The notes beneath the pieces are model-generated. The model had not been told where the DNA came from. It saw only the letters and a program-made list of their open reading frames with translations, and did not search any database. Of a stretch of DNA of 64,000 nucleotides, positions 8,090 through 15,325 are shown in pieces. A program made the translations under genes and the position numbers. The stretch's first letter is position 1; every line of letters starts with the position of its first letter. Source of the DNA: JAGGAG01 sp031402225 (GTDB lineage Bacteria > Gemmatimonadota > Gemmatimonadetes > Gemmatimonadales > GWC2-71-9); the NCBI GenBank assembly GCA_031402225.1, contig JANNSD010000040.1, positions 1 through 64,000 on the forward strand. The letters run 5' to 3'.

Positions 8090-9820
8090 CTAGCGCTTCT
8101 TCTTGCTCCGCGTCACCGTGTCGTCAGGCCGCGTCTTGATCTCGACGAACGCCTTCACTTCCGCTTTCTGCAGCTTCTTTCGTTCCCGGGCAATCAGCCA
8201 CTGCTGCGGGATGCTCGCCAGGTTGCTCACCGTCCAGTACAGGTTCAGTCCCGAGGCGAAGTTGATGCCGAAGATGGTGATCATCACCGGCATCATGTAG
8301 GTCATCATCTGCGCCTGCATCTTGGTCTGCGCCGTGTGCTGGATGCCCATCTGCCCAACCTTGGTGAGGCCGAACATCGAGATGCCGCTCAGCACCGGGA
8401 TGATGTAGTAGGGATCGGGCCGCGCCAGGTCGGGAAACCAGAGGAACGGCACGCCGCGCAACTCGATCGAGTTGCCCAGCACGAAGAACAGGGCGAACAG
8501 CACCGGCATCGGCAGCAGCATCGGCCAGCAGCCGCCGAGCGGGTTGACCCCGTTCTCCTTGTAGAGCTTGAACATCTCCTTCTGCAACTGCGCCGGGTCC
8601 TGCTTGTACTGCTCCTGGATTCTCTGGAGCTGCGGCTGCAGTGACTGCAGGGCGGTGTTGGCCCGCATCGCCTTCTGGTTCAGCGGCCACAGCAGCACCC
8701 GCACCAGCAGGCCAAAGGCGATCAGCACGAACCCATAGCTCATGTGCAGTGACTCGTGCATCCACACCAGCAGCCACCGCACCGGCGCCGCGAAGAACCG
8801 GATCAGCGTGCGGAACCCGGGCAGGCCGTACGGGTTCACGTCATCGAAGTCGCGACCGATCCGCTTGAGCCGCTCATACTCCATCGGGCCGGCGTAAAGC
8901 GTGTAGGCGAACTCACCCGACGTGGCGATCGGCATGCGCAGGATGGTGGCGGCCGCCGTCGGGCTCTTGCCGGCACCGGGGGCCGGGGTGGCGGTAACGC
9001 CGCTCAGGCTCCCGCCGGTTGAGTCGAACGCCAGCACGGCTGTGACGAAGTACTTCGACTTGAGGGCGGCCCATGCGAACGGCCCGTCGAACGCCACCGT
9101 CTCGCCCGCCGCGAGCTTGGCCAGATTGTGCCGCTCGGCGCTACCGCCATAGGTAACCAGCGCGGCCTCGCGGAAGTTCTCTACCGAATCGGCCTCGGTG
9201 TTGGCGAGACCGGTGCCAAGCCCAAGCAGCAGCTGGCCGCCGGCCGCCCCGATGCCGGTGATCGAGCCTGACACGCCGACCTGGTAGTCATCCGGCGAAA
9301 AGGTGTAGCGGATCCGAACCGACTGCCCTGCCCTCGCCGACGTCAGTGTCAGCGACGCCGGCTCGCCGGCAACGGTGAGGGCGGTGGGCTCCGCCTGGAA
9401 GTCCCACTGCTCCAGGTGCAGGGTGTCCGACCCATTGACGACCGCCAGCCCAAGCAGTGGCGACGCTGTGCGCACCAGTTCCGCCGGCACACCCTTGGTG
9501 GCCGGCGCAGTGGACTTGTAGCGCACCAGGTCGAGGGACGTGATCACGGCACCGCGGGTGCTCACCCCGTAGCGCGCAAGGGGTGTGGTGACGGTGATGG
9601 TGTCGACCGGCGTCGCCGCCACGGCACCCGGAGCGGCCGCAATCGGCCCCGCCGTGGGCGCGCCAGGCGAGGCGACACTCGGCGGAGCCACCGCCGCGGA
9701 ATCACTCACCGCTTGCACTGCCGGCGGCGCAGCTGGCCGCACCGGCTTCTTGATCAAGAACGTGGGAACCAGGGCGATCGCCATCATCAGCATGACCGCC
9801 CAGAGGGTGCGTCTATCCAT
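8090..9820 (-). CDS. yidC: Membrane protein insertase YidC
   Basis: 576 aa, the long form typical of diderm bacteria. The N-terminus (MDRRTLWAVMLMMAIALVPTF) is the first membrane anchor, then comes an Ala/Pro-rich linker and a large periplasmic domain (about 70-340). The conserved 60KD_IMP core (about 360-550) has the block QPQLQRIQEQYKQDPAQLQKEM and the segments around VNPLGGCWPMLLPMPVLFALFFVL and NLYWTVSNL. It inserts inner-membrane proteins alone or with Sec. It is the distal gene of the rpmH-rnpA-yidD-yidC cluster. A GAGTCGT heptamer array abuts the start codon where a Shine-Dalgarno sequence would be expected. Confidence 0.97.
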   Translation of the reverse strand: MDRRTLWAVMLMMAIALVPTFLIKKPVRPAAPPAVQAVSDSAAVAPPSVASPGAPTAGPIAAAPGAVAATPVDTITVTTPLARYGVSTRGAVITSLDLVRYKSTAPATKGVPAELVRTASPLLGLAVVNGSDTLHLEQWDFQAEPTALTVAGEPASLTLTSARAGQSVRIRYTFSPDDYQVGVSGSITGIGAAGGQLLLGLGTGLANTEADSVENFREAALVTYGGSAERHNLAKLAAGETVAFDGPFAWAALKSKYFVTAVLAFDSTGGSLSGVTATPAPGAGKSPTAAATILRMPIATSGEFAYTLYAGPMEYERLKRIGRDFDDVNPYGLPGFRTLIRFFAAPVRWLLVWMHESLHMSYGFVLIAFGLLVRVLLWPLNQKAMRANTALQSLQPQLQRIQEQYKQDPAQLQKEMFKLYKENGVNPLGGCWPMLLPMPVLFALFFVLGNSIELRGVPFLWFPDLARPDPYYIIPVLSGISMFGLTKVGQMGIQHTAQTKMQAQMMTYMMPVMITIFGINFASGLNLYWTVSNLASIPQQWLIARERKKLQKAEVKAFVEIKTRPDDTVTRSKKKR

Positions 9821-9848
9821 GGGTCGTGGGTCGTGAGTCGTGAGTCGT
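9821..9848. repeat. Heptamer array GRGTCGT x4 touching the yidC start codon
   Basis: Four units of GRGTCGT fill 9821-9848, directly adjoining the yidC ATG at 9820. On the coding strand the leader therefore reads ACGACTC/ACGACCC repeats right up to the start codon, with no AGGAGG-like ribosome site. Gain or loss of units would alter the 5' leader. Same unit type as 6808, 23161, 38750 and 49296. Confidence 0.9.
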
Positions 9849-9877
9849 GAAACCCGCGAGTCCAGCCTTTCCTGAAT

Positions 9878-10105
9878 TCATGGGACCGGGTCGTAGCCGC
9901 CCGGGTTCCACGGATGGCAGCGTGCCAGCCGTCGTGCCGCGAGCCAGGAGCCGCGCAGCGCCCCATGGCGCGTGAGCGCCTCGTGGGCGTAGGCCGAGCA
10001 CGAGGGTGTGAAGCGGCAACTGGGTGGCAGCAAGGGGGAGAGCATCAGCTGGTATGCACGCACCGCCGCCATGAGCGAGCGGCGCGGTAGGAGACGCAGG
10101 TCCAT
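9878..10105 (-). CDS. yidD: Membrane protein insertion efficiency factor YidD
   Basis: 75 aa, standard size. The family hallmarks are present: RAYQLMLSPLLPPSCRFTPSCSAYAHEAL with the paired Cys residues, then GSWLAARRLARCHPWNPGGYDPVP. YidD is a peripheral inner-membrane protein that assists YidC-dependent insertion. It starts 3 nt after the rnpA stop and is followed by yidC after a 57 nt gap that holds a heptamer array, so the canonical rpmH-rnpA-yidD-yidC order is intact. Confidence 0.96.
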   Translation of the reverse strand: MDLRLLPRRSLMAAVRAYQLMLSPLLPPSCRFTPSCSAYAHEALTRHGALRGSWLAARRLARCHPWNPGGYDPVP

Positions 10106-10108
10106 GGG

Positions 10109-10546
10109 TCACCCGGCAGGGCACGTGGCGTCGCGCCAACCCAGGATCTCGGCACGCAGAGCGTCATAGGACGCGCCATAGGCCTCGCGACGGGCGCGCA
10201 CCAGCAGGTCGCACGCCGGTTGCACCGATTGCACCTCGCGCCGCCACACTTCCTTGAGCCGGCGCCGGAGACGATTGCGGGCCACCGCAGTCGCCTGAAA
10301 TCGGGGAACGATCAACCCCATGCGCGGATGGCCCAGAGCATTGTCAATCCAGATCAGGTCGAGAAACGCGGACCGGCGGCGCCGACCCTTGGCCAGGCAC
10401 CGCCGGATGTCGGCCGCTCGCGCCAATCGGCGCGACCGCGCGAATCCCTCGCCGGTGGTCAGGCCCGCCCGTGCTTCGACGGGAGGGAGACGGTCAACCG
10501 CTTCCGCCCCTTCTTCCGACGGCGAGACAGGACTTCCCGGCCCCAA
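10109..10546 (-). CDS. rnpA: Ribonuclease P protein component
   Basis: Protein subunit of RNase P, which matures the 5' ends of tRNAs together with the RNA encoded at 16321-16719. The conserved core begins at ARSRRLARAADIRRCLAKGRR and the RNR motif is intact (ARNRLRRRLKEVWR). The start is unclear. The longest frame uses a TTG at 10546 and would overlap rpmH by 88 nt with a 30-odd residue N-terminal extension. Near the conserved core there is no ATG, GTG or TTG, only a CTG at 10462 that overlaps the rpmH stop as CTGA. An extended rnpA overlapping rpmH has precedent in Thermus. I give the longest frame; the true start may be 10462. Confidence 0.92.
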   Translation of the reverse strand: MGPGSPVSPSEEGAEAVDRLPPVEARAGLTTGEGFARSRRLARAADIRRCLAKGRRRRSAFLDLIWIDNALGHPRMGLIVPRFQATAVARNRLRRRLKEVWRREVQSVQPACDLLVRARREAYGASYDALRAEILGWRDATCPAG

Positions 10547-10620
10547 CGGTCGGCCATCCGGGCACGGAACCCGTGCTTGGCGATGCGCTTCTTGTTGCGC
10601 GGACGATATGTCGGCATCAT
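10459..10620 (-). CDS. rpmH: 50S ribosomal protein L34
   Basis: 53 aa, with the invariant L34 pattern TYRPRNKKRIAKHGFRARM and a Lys/Arg-rich C-terminus; slightly longer than the usual 44-46 aa because of the tail LTVSLPSKHGRA. Two consecutive ATG codons (10620 and 10617) are preceded by GGAGGA on the minus strand at about 10632-10637. It is the first gene of the minus-strand cluster, divergent from dnaA. Its 3' end lies inside the longest rnpA frame. Confidence 0.95.
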   Translation of the reverse strand: MMPTYRPRNKKRIAKHGFRARMADRWGREVLSRRRKKGRKRLTVSLPSKHGRA

Positions 10621-10649
10621 ACGATTAACAGTCCTCCAATGAGCCCGAC

Positions 10650-10679
10650 AAGCTAGCCGCGCCACCACGTCAGGGTCAA
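10650..10679 (-). promoter_or_regulatory. Possible rpmH promoter
   Basis: On the minus strand TTGACC (10679-10674) and TAGCTT (10655-10650) are separated by 18 nt, upstream of the rpmH GGAGGA and start. The -10 match is weak, so this is a candidate only. It lies back-to-back with the stronger dnaA promoter, 2 nt away. Confidence 0.4.
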
Positions 10680-10681
10680 GG

Positions 10682-10710
10682 TTGACTTATCCACACGCGA
10701 CCCGTAATAT
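10682..10710 (+). promoter_or_regulatory. dnaA promoter with DnaA box over the -35 element
   Basis: TTGACT (10682-10687) and TAATAT (10705-10710) with a 17 nt spacer form a near-consensus sigma-70 type promoter 46 nt before the dnaA start. A perfect 9-mer DnaA box TTATCCACA occupies 10687-10695, overlapping the last base of the -35 hexamer and the spacer. DnaA bound there would be expected to block transcription, the autoregulation known for dnaA in other bacteria; here it is inferred from position. Confidence 0.8.
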
Positions 10711-10755
10711 CTCGCGCCCCTGAGTCGTCCCTCCGCCGCTGTAGCCTGGGTCTCG

Positions 10756-12141
10756 ATGCAACTTTCCGCGAAAGATCTCTGGTCGCGCCTCCTCGACGAT
10801 GCGCTCCGTGAGCTTTCTGAACAGACGATTCGTACGTGGCTTGAACCGGCCGCACCGATCTCGCTGGAGAACGGTACGCTAATCGTGGGTGCCCCTGACC
10901 AGTTCGCGGTGCAGTGGAACGAGTCAAAGCATGCGGCCGTCTTGTCGCGCCTCGCGGAAAAGGCCGCCGGACAACCAGTTAGCGTCGTCTTCAAGGTGCA
11001 GGAAGAGCGCACCAAGCGGCCCCAGATGGACCTGTTCGTCGCACCGCCACCGAGCGCTGCGGCGGCGGTCAAGGTGAATCCGAGCGCCCAGCCACTCAAC
11101 GAGCGCTACACCTTCGAGACCTTCGTCATCGGCAAGTCCAACGAACTTGCCGCCGCCGCCGCTCACGCCGTTGGTGAATCACCCGGCAAGACCTACAACC
11201 CCCTCTTTATTTACGGTGCGACTGGACTCGGAAAGACGCACCTCATGCAGGCAATTGCACACACCGTCGTCGGACGCCTGCCCGACACCCGCGTGCTCTA
11301 TGTCGGCGCCGAGCAGTTCATCAATGAAGTCATTGAGAGCATCCACAGCCGGACGATGCCGGAGTTCCGGCGCCGGTACCGGGCGGATGTCGACCTCTTC
11401 CTCGTGGACGACGTGCATTTCCTCGAGGGCAAGGAAATGACCCAGGAAGAGTTCTTTCACACCTTCAACGCCCTGTACGAGTCGAACAAGCAGATCGTAC
11501 TCACCTCGGACCGGGCCCCGAAGGAGATGCCGGGCCTCGAGGCCCGTCTGGTGAGTCGTTTCGAGTGGGGCATGGTGGCAGACATCGGCCAGCCCGACCT
11601 GGAGCACCGCATTGCCATCCTGCGGAAGAAGGCGGAGCAGGATCACCTGGAGATGGCCATTCCCGACGATGTGCTCCGGTTCATCGCCGAACATGTCCGG
11701 TCCAACGTGCGCGAGCTGGAGGGCTGCATCATCAAGCTGCTGCTCTACGCCTCGCTCAAGCACAAGGAAGTCTCGATCGAGCTGGCCCGTGAGGCGCTTG
11801 CCGACCGCATCAGGCCGTCTGACGAGAGCGGCGCACCATCCCGGGCCCTTCCGTCGATCAACAAGGTCCAGGAGGTTGTTGCCCGGCGGTGGGGCGTCAC
11901 CCCGGAGGGCCTGCGCTCCAAGGCACGCATCAAAACGCTGACGGTGCCGCGGCAGATTGCGATGTTCCTCGCTCGTGATCTCCTGCAAATGCAGCTCGTC
12001 GAGATTGGCCAGGCATTTGGTGGCCGTGATCACAGCACTGTCATTCACAGTGTCGACAAGGTGTCTCGGTTGATGTCGCGTGACCGCGGCTTTCGGGAAA
12101 AGGTGGAACTGGCGCGGATGGAGTTGCAGCCACAGGCCTGA
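10756..12141 (+). CDS. dnaA: Chromosomal replication initiator DnaA
   Basis: 461 aa AAA+ initiator that binds DnaA boxes and opens oriC. Domain I (residues 1-85) carries the family-typical LSEQTIRTWLEP; a short Ala/Pro linker (95-112) forms domain II. Domain III has Walker A GATGLGKT (154-161), Walker B LFLVDDVHFL and the sensor region around LTSDRAP. Domain IV ends with the DNA-binding signature FGGRDHSTVIHSV. The start at ATG 10756 gives the expected N-terminus. It is divergent from rpmH and followed 275 nt later by dnaN, the standard origin arrangement. Confidence 0.98.
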   Translation: MQLSAKDLWSRLLDDALRELSEQTIRTWLEPAAPISLENGTLIVGAPDQFAVQWNESKHAAVLSRLAEKAAGQPVSVVFKVQEERTKRPQMDLFVAPPPSAAAAVKVNPSAQPLNERYTFETFVIGKSNELAAAAAHAVGESPGKTYNPLFIYGATGLGKTHLMQAIAHTVVGRLPDTRVLYVGAEQFINEVIESIHSRTMPEFRRRYRADVDLFLVDDVHFLEGKEMTQEEFFHTFNALYESNKQIVLTSDRAPKEMPGLEARLVSRFEWGMVADIGQPDLEHRIAILRKKAEQDHLEMAIPDDVLRFIAEHVRSNVRELEGCIIKLLLYASLKHKEVSIELAREALADRIRPSDESGAPSRALPSINKVQEVVARRWGVTPEGLRSKARIKTLTVPRQIAMFLARDLLQMQLVEIGQAFGGRDHSTVIHSVDKVSRLMSRDRGFREKVELARMELQPQA

Positions 12142-12416
12142 TCGTCGGGCGAAAAGGATGCGTTGCGAGTTTTTCCGGACGGTTATCCCAATGTGGATTG
12201 GTTGTCGTTGACAACCTTGAAGGATGGGGTGAAATGCACTTTTCAGGGGGAGATGTCCGCATGCCCCACATCGGGCCTGTGCCGGTCGGGTGAGGCAAGT
12301 GGTTTCGGGACGAGGAGATCAGATGGTTCCTCCACATCTGCACCCCCTCTACTACTACTGCTACATTCTTATATACAAGTTCTGGTAGGTACTTCTCCGG
12401 GACGCATGAGGCAGAA
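12142..12416 (+). other. Probable replication origin (oriC) between dnaA and dnaN
   Basis: No gene fits in this gap. It holds features of the bacterial basal unwinding system. An imperfect DnaA box TCCTCCACA (12328-12336, two mismatches) is followed by a GC-rich spacer to 12348, tandem trinucleotides (12349-12363), then an AT-rich run (12364-12377, with TTATATAC). Further upstream are two more degenerate boxes in inverted orientation, TTATCCCAA (12183-12191) and TGTGGATTG (12192-12200). The order box, GC block, trios, AT-rich DNA matches that described for Bacillus subtilis. The assignment is by pattern; no skew analysis was possible. Confidence 0.75.
12349..12363 (-). promoter_or_regulatory. 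DnaA-trio element
   Basis: CTA CTA CTA CTG CTA on the plus strand, so the minus strand carries TAG repeats, the 3'-GAT-5' trios that DnaA filaments contact on single-stranded DNA. It sits 12 nt from the imperfect DnaA box at 12328 and runs into AT-rich sequence, the expected place for strand opening. Confidence 0.7.
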
Positions 12417-13529
12417 ATGAAGTTCACGATCACTCGCGAGCAATTCCAGGAAGGCCTGCAGGCGGTGGCGGGCAGTGTCCCGACCAAGACCACACTGCCG
12501 GTCCTCTCGAACATCCTGGTAGAGGCCACGCACGGTGGTGTCAGGCTGTCAGGAACCGATCTCGACATCGCTGTCAGCACCACCGTTCCGGCGTCGGTCG
12601 ATCAAGAGGGGTCGATCACCGTTCCTGCCAGGAAACTCGCCGAGATCGTCCGCGAGCTGCCCAATGCGTCGATCAGGATCACTGCGTCGGGCGAGCAGCG
12701 GGTCACTATCGAGTGCGGGCGGTCCAAGTTCCGCCTGCTCGGCCTCCCGAAGGATGAGTTCCCCGCTTTTCCGGCCGTCAAGTTCGAGGGTGGTTGGAAG
12801 GCCACCGCCGGCAACCTGCAGAAGCTCATCACCCACGTCGCCTTCGCGGCCAGCACGGAAGAGAGCCGCCCGATCCTGAATGGCGTGCTATGGGAACTGC
12901 GGCCCGACCGCATGCGGATGGTGGCTACAAACGGCCACAGGCTGGCCAGGATGGACGTTCCCACCGCGACGGCAGGTGGAGCCCAGGCCGACCTGATCGT
13001 GCCGCCCAAGGCACTGGAGCAGATCAGGAAGCTGTTCTCCGCCGAGGACGAGATCGAGGTGGCGCGGAGCGAGAACCATCTCGGGTTCCGGTCGGCGACG
13101 ACGCAGATATTCACCCGCCTCATCGAGGGGCCGTACCCGAACTACGAGCAGGTCATCCCACGCGAGAACGACAAGGTGATGACCGCCGATAAGGGTGCCA
13201 TCACGTCAGCGCTGCGGCGTATGAGTATCGTGGCGAGCGACCAGACGCACCGGATCCGCATGGCCTTTGCGAACGGCTCCTGCAAGCTCTCGGTGCAGAC
13301 ACCCGACCTGGGCGAAGCCCAGGAAGAGGTAACGGTCACATATGAGGGCGACGCGCTGGAGATTGGCTTCAACGCCGCCTACATGCTCGAGGTGCTCAAG
13401 TACATCCCGACCGATGAAGTTCGGATGACCTTCAAGGCCCCCGAGCGCGCGGCCACCTGCGAGCCGGTGGGATGGGATGATCCAGCGAGCTTCCTGGCGT
13501 TGGTGATGCCGTTGAGGCTGGTGGACTAG
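12417..13529 (+). CDS. dnaN: DNA polymerase III subunit beta (sliding clamp)
   Basis: 370 aa clamp that tethers the replicative polymerase. The start MKFTITREQFQEGLQAVAGSV and the three repeated clamp folds are evident; recognisable blocks are KTTLPVLSNILVEA, STEESRPILNGVLWEL and the C-terminal VMPLRLVD with the expected hydrophobic MPLR motif. The length is normal. It follows the putative origin, completing the dnaA-oriC-dnaN order. Its stop is followed within 12 nt by a GCGTAAGGAGGAAC repeat element shared with four other gaps. Confidence 0.97.
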   Translation: MKFTITREQFQEGLQAVAGSVPTKTTLPVLSNILVEATHGGVRLSGTDLDIAVSTTVPASVDQEGSITVPARKLAEIVRELPNASIRITASGEQRVTIECGRSKFRLLGLPKDEFPAFPAVKFEGGWKATAGNLQKLITHVAFAASTEESRPILNGVLWELRPDRMRMVATNGHRLARMDVPTATAGGAQADLIVPPKALEQIRKLFSAEDEIEVARSENHLGFRSATTQIFTRLIEGPYPNYEQVIPRENDKVMTADKGAITSALRRMSIVASDQTHRIRMAFANGSCKLSVQTPDLGEAQEEVTVTYEGDALEIGFNAAYMLEVLKYIPTDEVRMTFKAPERAATCEPVGWDDPASFLALVMPLRLVD

Positions 13530-13539
13530 TCGGAACTGC

Positions 13540-13600
13540 GTAAGGAGGAACGGCGACAGCGTGAGGGGGAACGGCGACCGCGGAAAAAACGGCCGCCGTT
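13540..13600. repeat. 21-nt period element (GCGTRAGGAGGAAC type), dnaN/mtgA gap
   Basis: Two copies of a 21 nt unit starting GCGTAAGGAGGAAC and GCGTGAGGGGGAAC, followed by a partial third copy. Next comes an inverted pair AACGGCG (about 13573-13579) and CGCCGTT (about 13592-13598) around an A-rich loop, which may serve as a bidirectional terminator for the convergent dnaN and mtgA genes. The same element type occurs at 16731, 44255, 53121 and 56879. Confidence 0.7.
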
Positions 13601-13608
13601 TCAGTGTC

Positions 13609-14418
13609 TCAAGGCGCCGGGTCGTTGTCCGTGGGCGCCGTGTCGGCATCGGCCTGAGAGGGAATCTCCGCGTCCGTCTTCGGAATCTCGAGCGACTCGC
13701 CGGCCATGCGCCGGAGGATGAGGTTTTGCCGCCAGCGCATGCGCCCGGGCTTGAGGGCGGGGTTAGAGCGCAGCGGGAAGGGCAGCAGCCCGGCAAGCGC
13801 GGCGGCCTCACTTCGCGTCAACCGCACGGCCGGCTTTCGAAAGTACGCTTCGCTTGCCGCCTGGACCCCCCAGGTGTCCGGACCCATCTCGGCCACGTTG
13901 AGGTAGAGCTCGAGAATTCGCCGCTTCCCCAGCACGCGTTCGAGGCGCCAGGCCGTCACGGCTTCCTTGATCTTGCGCAGCGGGTTTCGGGAGGGCGACA
14001 GGTACAGGTTCTTGGCCAGTTGCTGGGTAATCGTGCTCGCGCCCCGCAGTGCGTCGCGCCGTTCCCACGCGTGTCCCAGTGCCTTCCGCAGGGCCGCCCG
14101 ATCGCGCGCGTTGTTCCAGTCGAAGTCACCGCGGCGATAGCCCAGCGCCTTGCGGATTGCCTCGTAGTCGATGCCGTCATGTTCCCAGAATTTCGCGTCT
14201 TCGCCGGTCATGGCGGCAACCGCCATCGCCGGAGCGATGGACTCGAGGGGCACCGGCCGGTAGCGGCCCACGGTTCCTCGCATCTGCATGAATGCGGTCT
14301 TGCCGGGGAAGTGCGCGCGGTACCACGACGGTGGGGGCCAGACGGCAAAGAGCCAGGCGATGAACAGGCAGGGAGGAACGAGGATCCACCACCAGCGCCA
14401 GCGTCGGCGCGTGGGCAT
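13609..14418 (-). CDS. mtgA: Monofunctional peptidoglycan glycosyltransferase
   Basis: 269 aa GT51-family enzyme that polymerises lipid II into glycan strands at the periplasmic face. An N-terminal membrane anchor (WWWILVPPCLFIAWLFAVW) precedes the catalytic domain. Motif 1 is EDAKFWEHDG, with the catalytic Glu; motif 2 is GASTITQQLAKNLYL, with RKIKEAVTAWRLE and LELYLNVAEMG after it. There is no transpeptidase domain. A low-complexity acidic tail (after about 235) is unusual. It lies 5 nt downstream of the preceding secreted-protein gene, so they are probably one transcript. Confidence 0.95.
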   Translation of the reverse strand: MPTRRRWRWWWILVPPCLFIAWLFAVWPPPSWYRAHFPGKTAFMQMRGTVGRYRPVPLESIAPAMAVAAMTGEDAKFWEHDGIDYEAIRKALGYRRGDFDWNNARDRAALRKALGHAWERRDALRGASTITQQLAKNLYLSPSRNPLRKIKEAVTAWRLERVLGKRRILELYLNVAEMGPDTWGVQAASEAYFRKPAVRLTRSEAAALAGLLPFPLRSNPALKPGRMRWRQNLILRRMAGESLEIPKTDAEIPSQADADTAPTDNDPAP

Positions 14419-14423
14419 GTCGG

Positions 14424-15281
14424 TCAGCGGGTGCCGCCCTGCATCCGCTCAACGCGGACATGCCCGCGCTGGGTGGCCGGCACCGTCTGGCCCACGGACG
14501 GCAGGTCGAAGGAAATGGCCAGTGAATCACGCCCTTCGGCACTGAGCAGCAGTCCGGTAGTCGTCACGCGATGGCTCCGGGTCCGCGTGCCACTCAGGGT
14601 CACCCCAATTTCCTCGCCGAAGCGCTGGCTCTTGCCGCTGCCGGTTACCGCGGCGGCACTCTCCAGCAGCAGCGCCGGCGGGCTTCCTGCCACCCCTTCC
14701 GCGCGCGCGGTCCGGATCACCGTCACCGGGACCTCGCTGCCAGCAACCTGCTCCGTCGCAGACGTGGTGTCGGTCCACGCAGTGCCCGCCTTGGCGCCGC
14801 CAGGTGGCAGTATCGCGATCAGGTCGCGGAATGAATTGCCCACCAGCTGCTCCGCGAGGGCGTGGCGCGACGACGGGGTGAGGCTGCCCAGCCGGACGCC
14901 GTCCTCCAAGGTGCCGGTCCAGCGGAGCCCGTCCGCCGACATGAGCGAATCGCGTGCAACGTTGGCAACGCGAATGGAATCGAGGGTGATGTTCACGGGC
15001 GCCGTCGTGGTGCCGGGACCGATGATGAGCCGAATCCAGATGCTGCGATCAACGACCTGGGTCTGGACCCCGTTGGGGTACTGAAACGTGATCGTGTCGG
15101 TGCGGTCGATGGCGTAGCGCGCGTCGCTGGACGTGTATCGCGCCACCGTGACGGTGGGGCCAGTCGAGTTCGATGGCTGATAGGGCGAGGGCGTCGCCGG
15201 CCTGGTGGACGGGGCGGGTGCCGGAGACCTGGCCCCGCCCGTGCCCGATGGCCCGCATGCAATTGCCGCGAGCCACCACAT
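14424..15281 (-). CDS. Hypothetical lipoprotein, paralogue of the next gene upstream
   Basis: 285 aa. A short signal ends in a lipobox (AIAC, about residues 6-9), followed by a Pro/Ser/Thr-rich linker. The folded part shares features with the neighbouring product at 15326-16111: a DSIRV/DSIRG block, a central AWTDTT, a TLSGT or AGTQ stretch and a C-terminal strand ending in a substrate-neutral L-x-x-Q-x-V-x-V pattern. I do not recognise the family. The pair is consistent with an old tandem duplication. It precedes mtgA by 5 nt, suggesting a cell-envelope role, but that is guilt by association. Confidence 0.75.
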   Translation of the reverse strand: MWWLAAIACGPSGTGGARSPAPAPSTRPATPSPYQPSNSTGPTVTVARYTSSDARYAIDRTDTITFQYPNGVQTQVVDRSIWIRLIIGPGTTTAPVNITLDSIRVANVARDSLMSADGLRWTGTLEDGVRLGSLTPSSRHALAEQLVGNSFRDLIAILPPGGAKAGTAWTDTTSATEQVAGSEVPVTVIRTARAEGVAGSPPALLLESAAAVTGSGKSQRFGEEIGVTLSGTRTRSHRVTTTGLLLSAEGRDSLAISFDLPSVGQTVPATQRGHVRVERMQGGTR

Positions 15282-15325
15282 GGCCTGGAGTGCCCCGCGC
15301 CACGGGGTCCTGCACCGCAGGGGGA

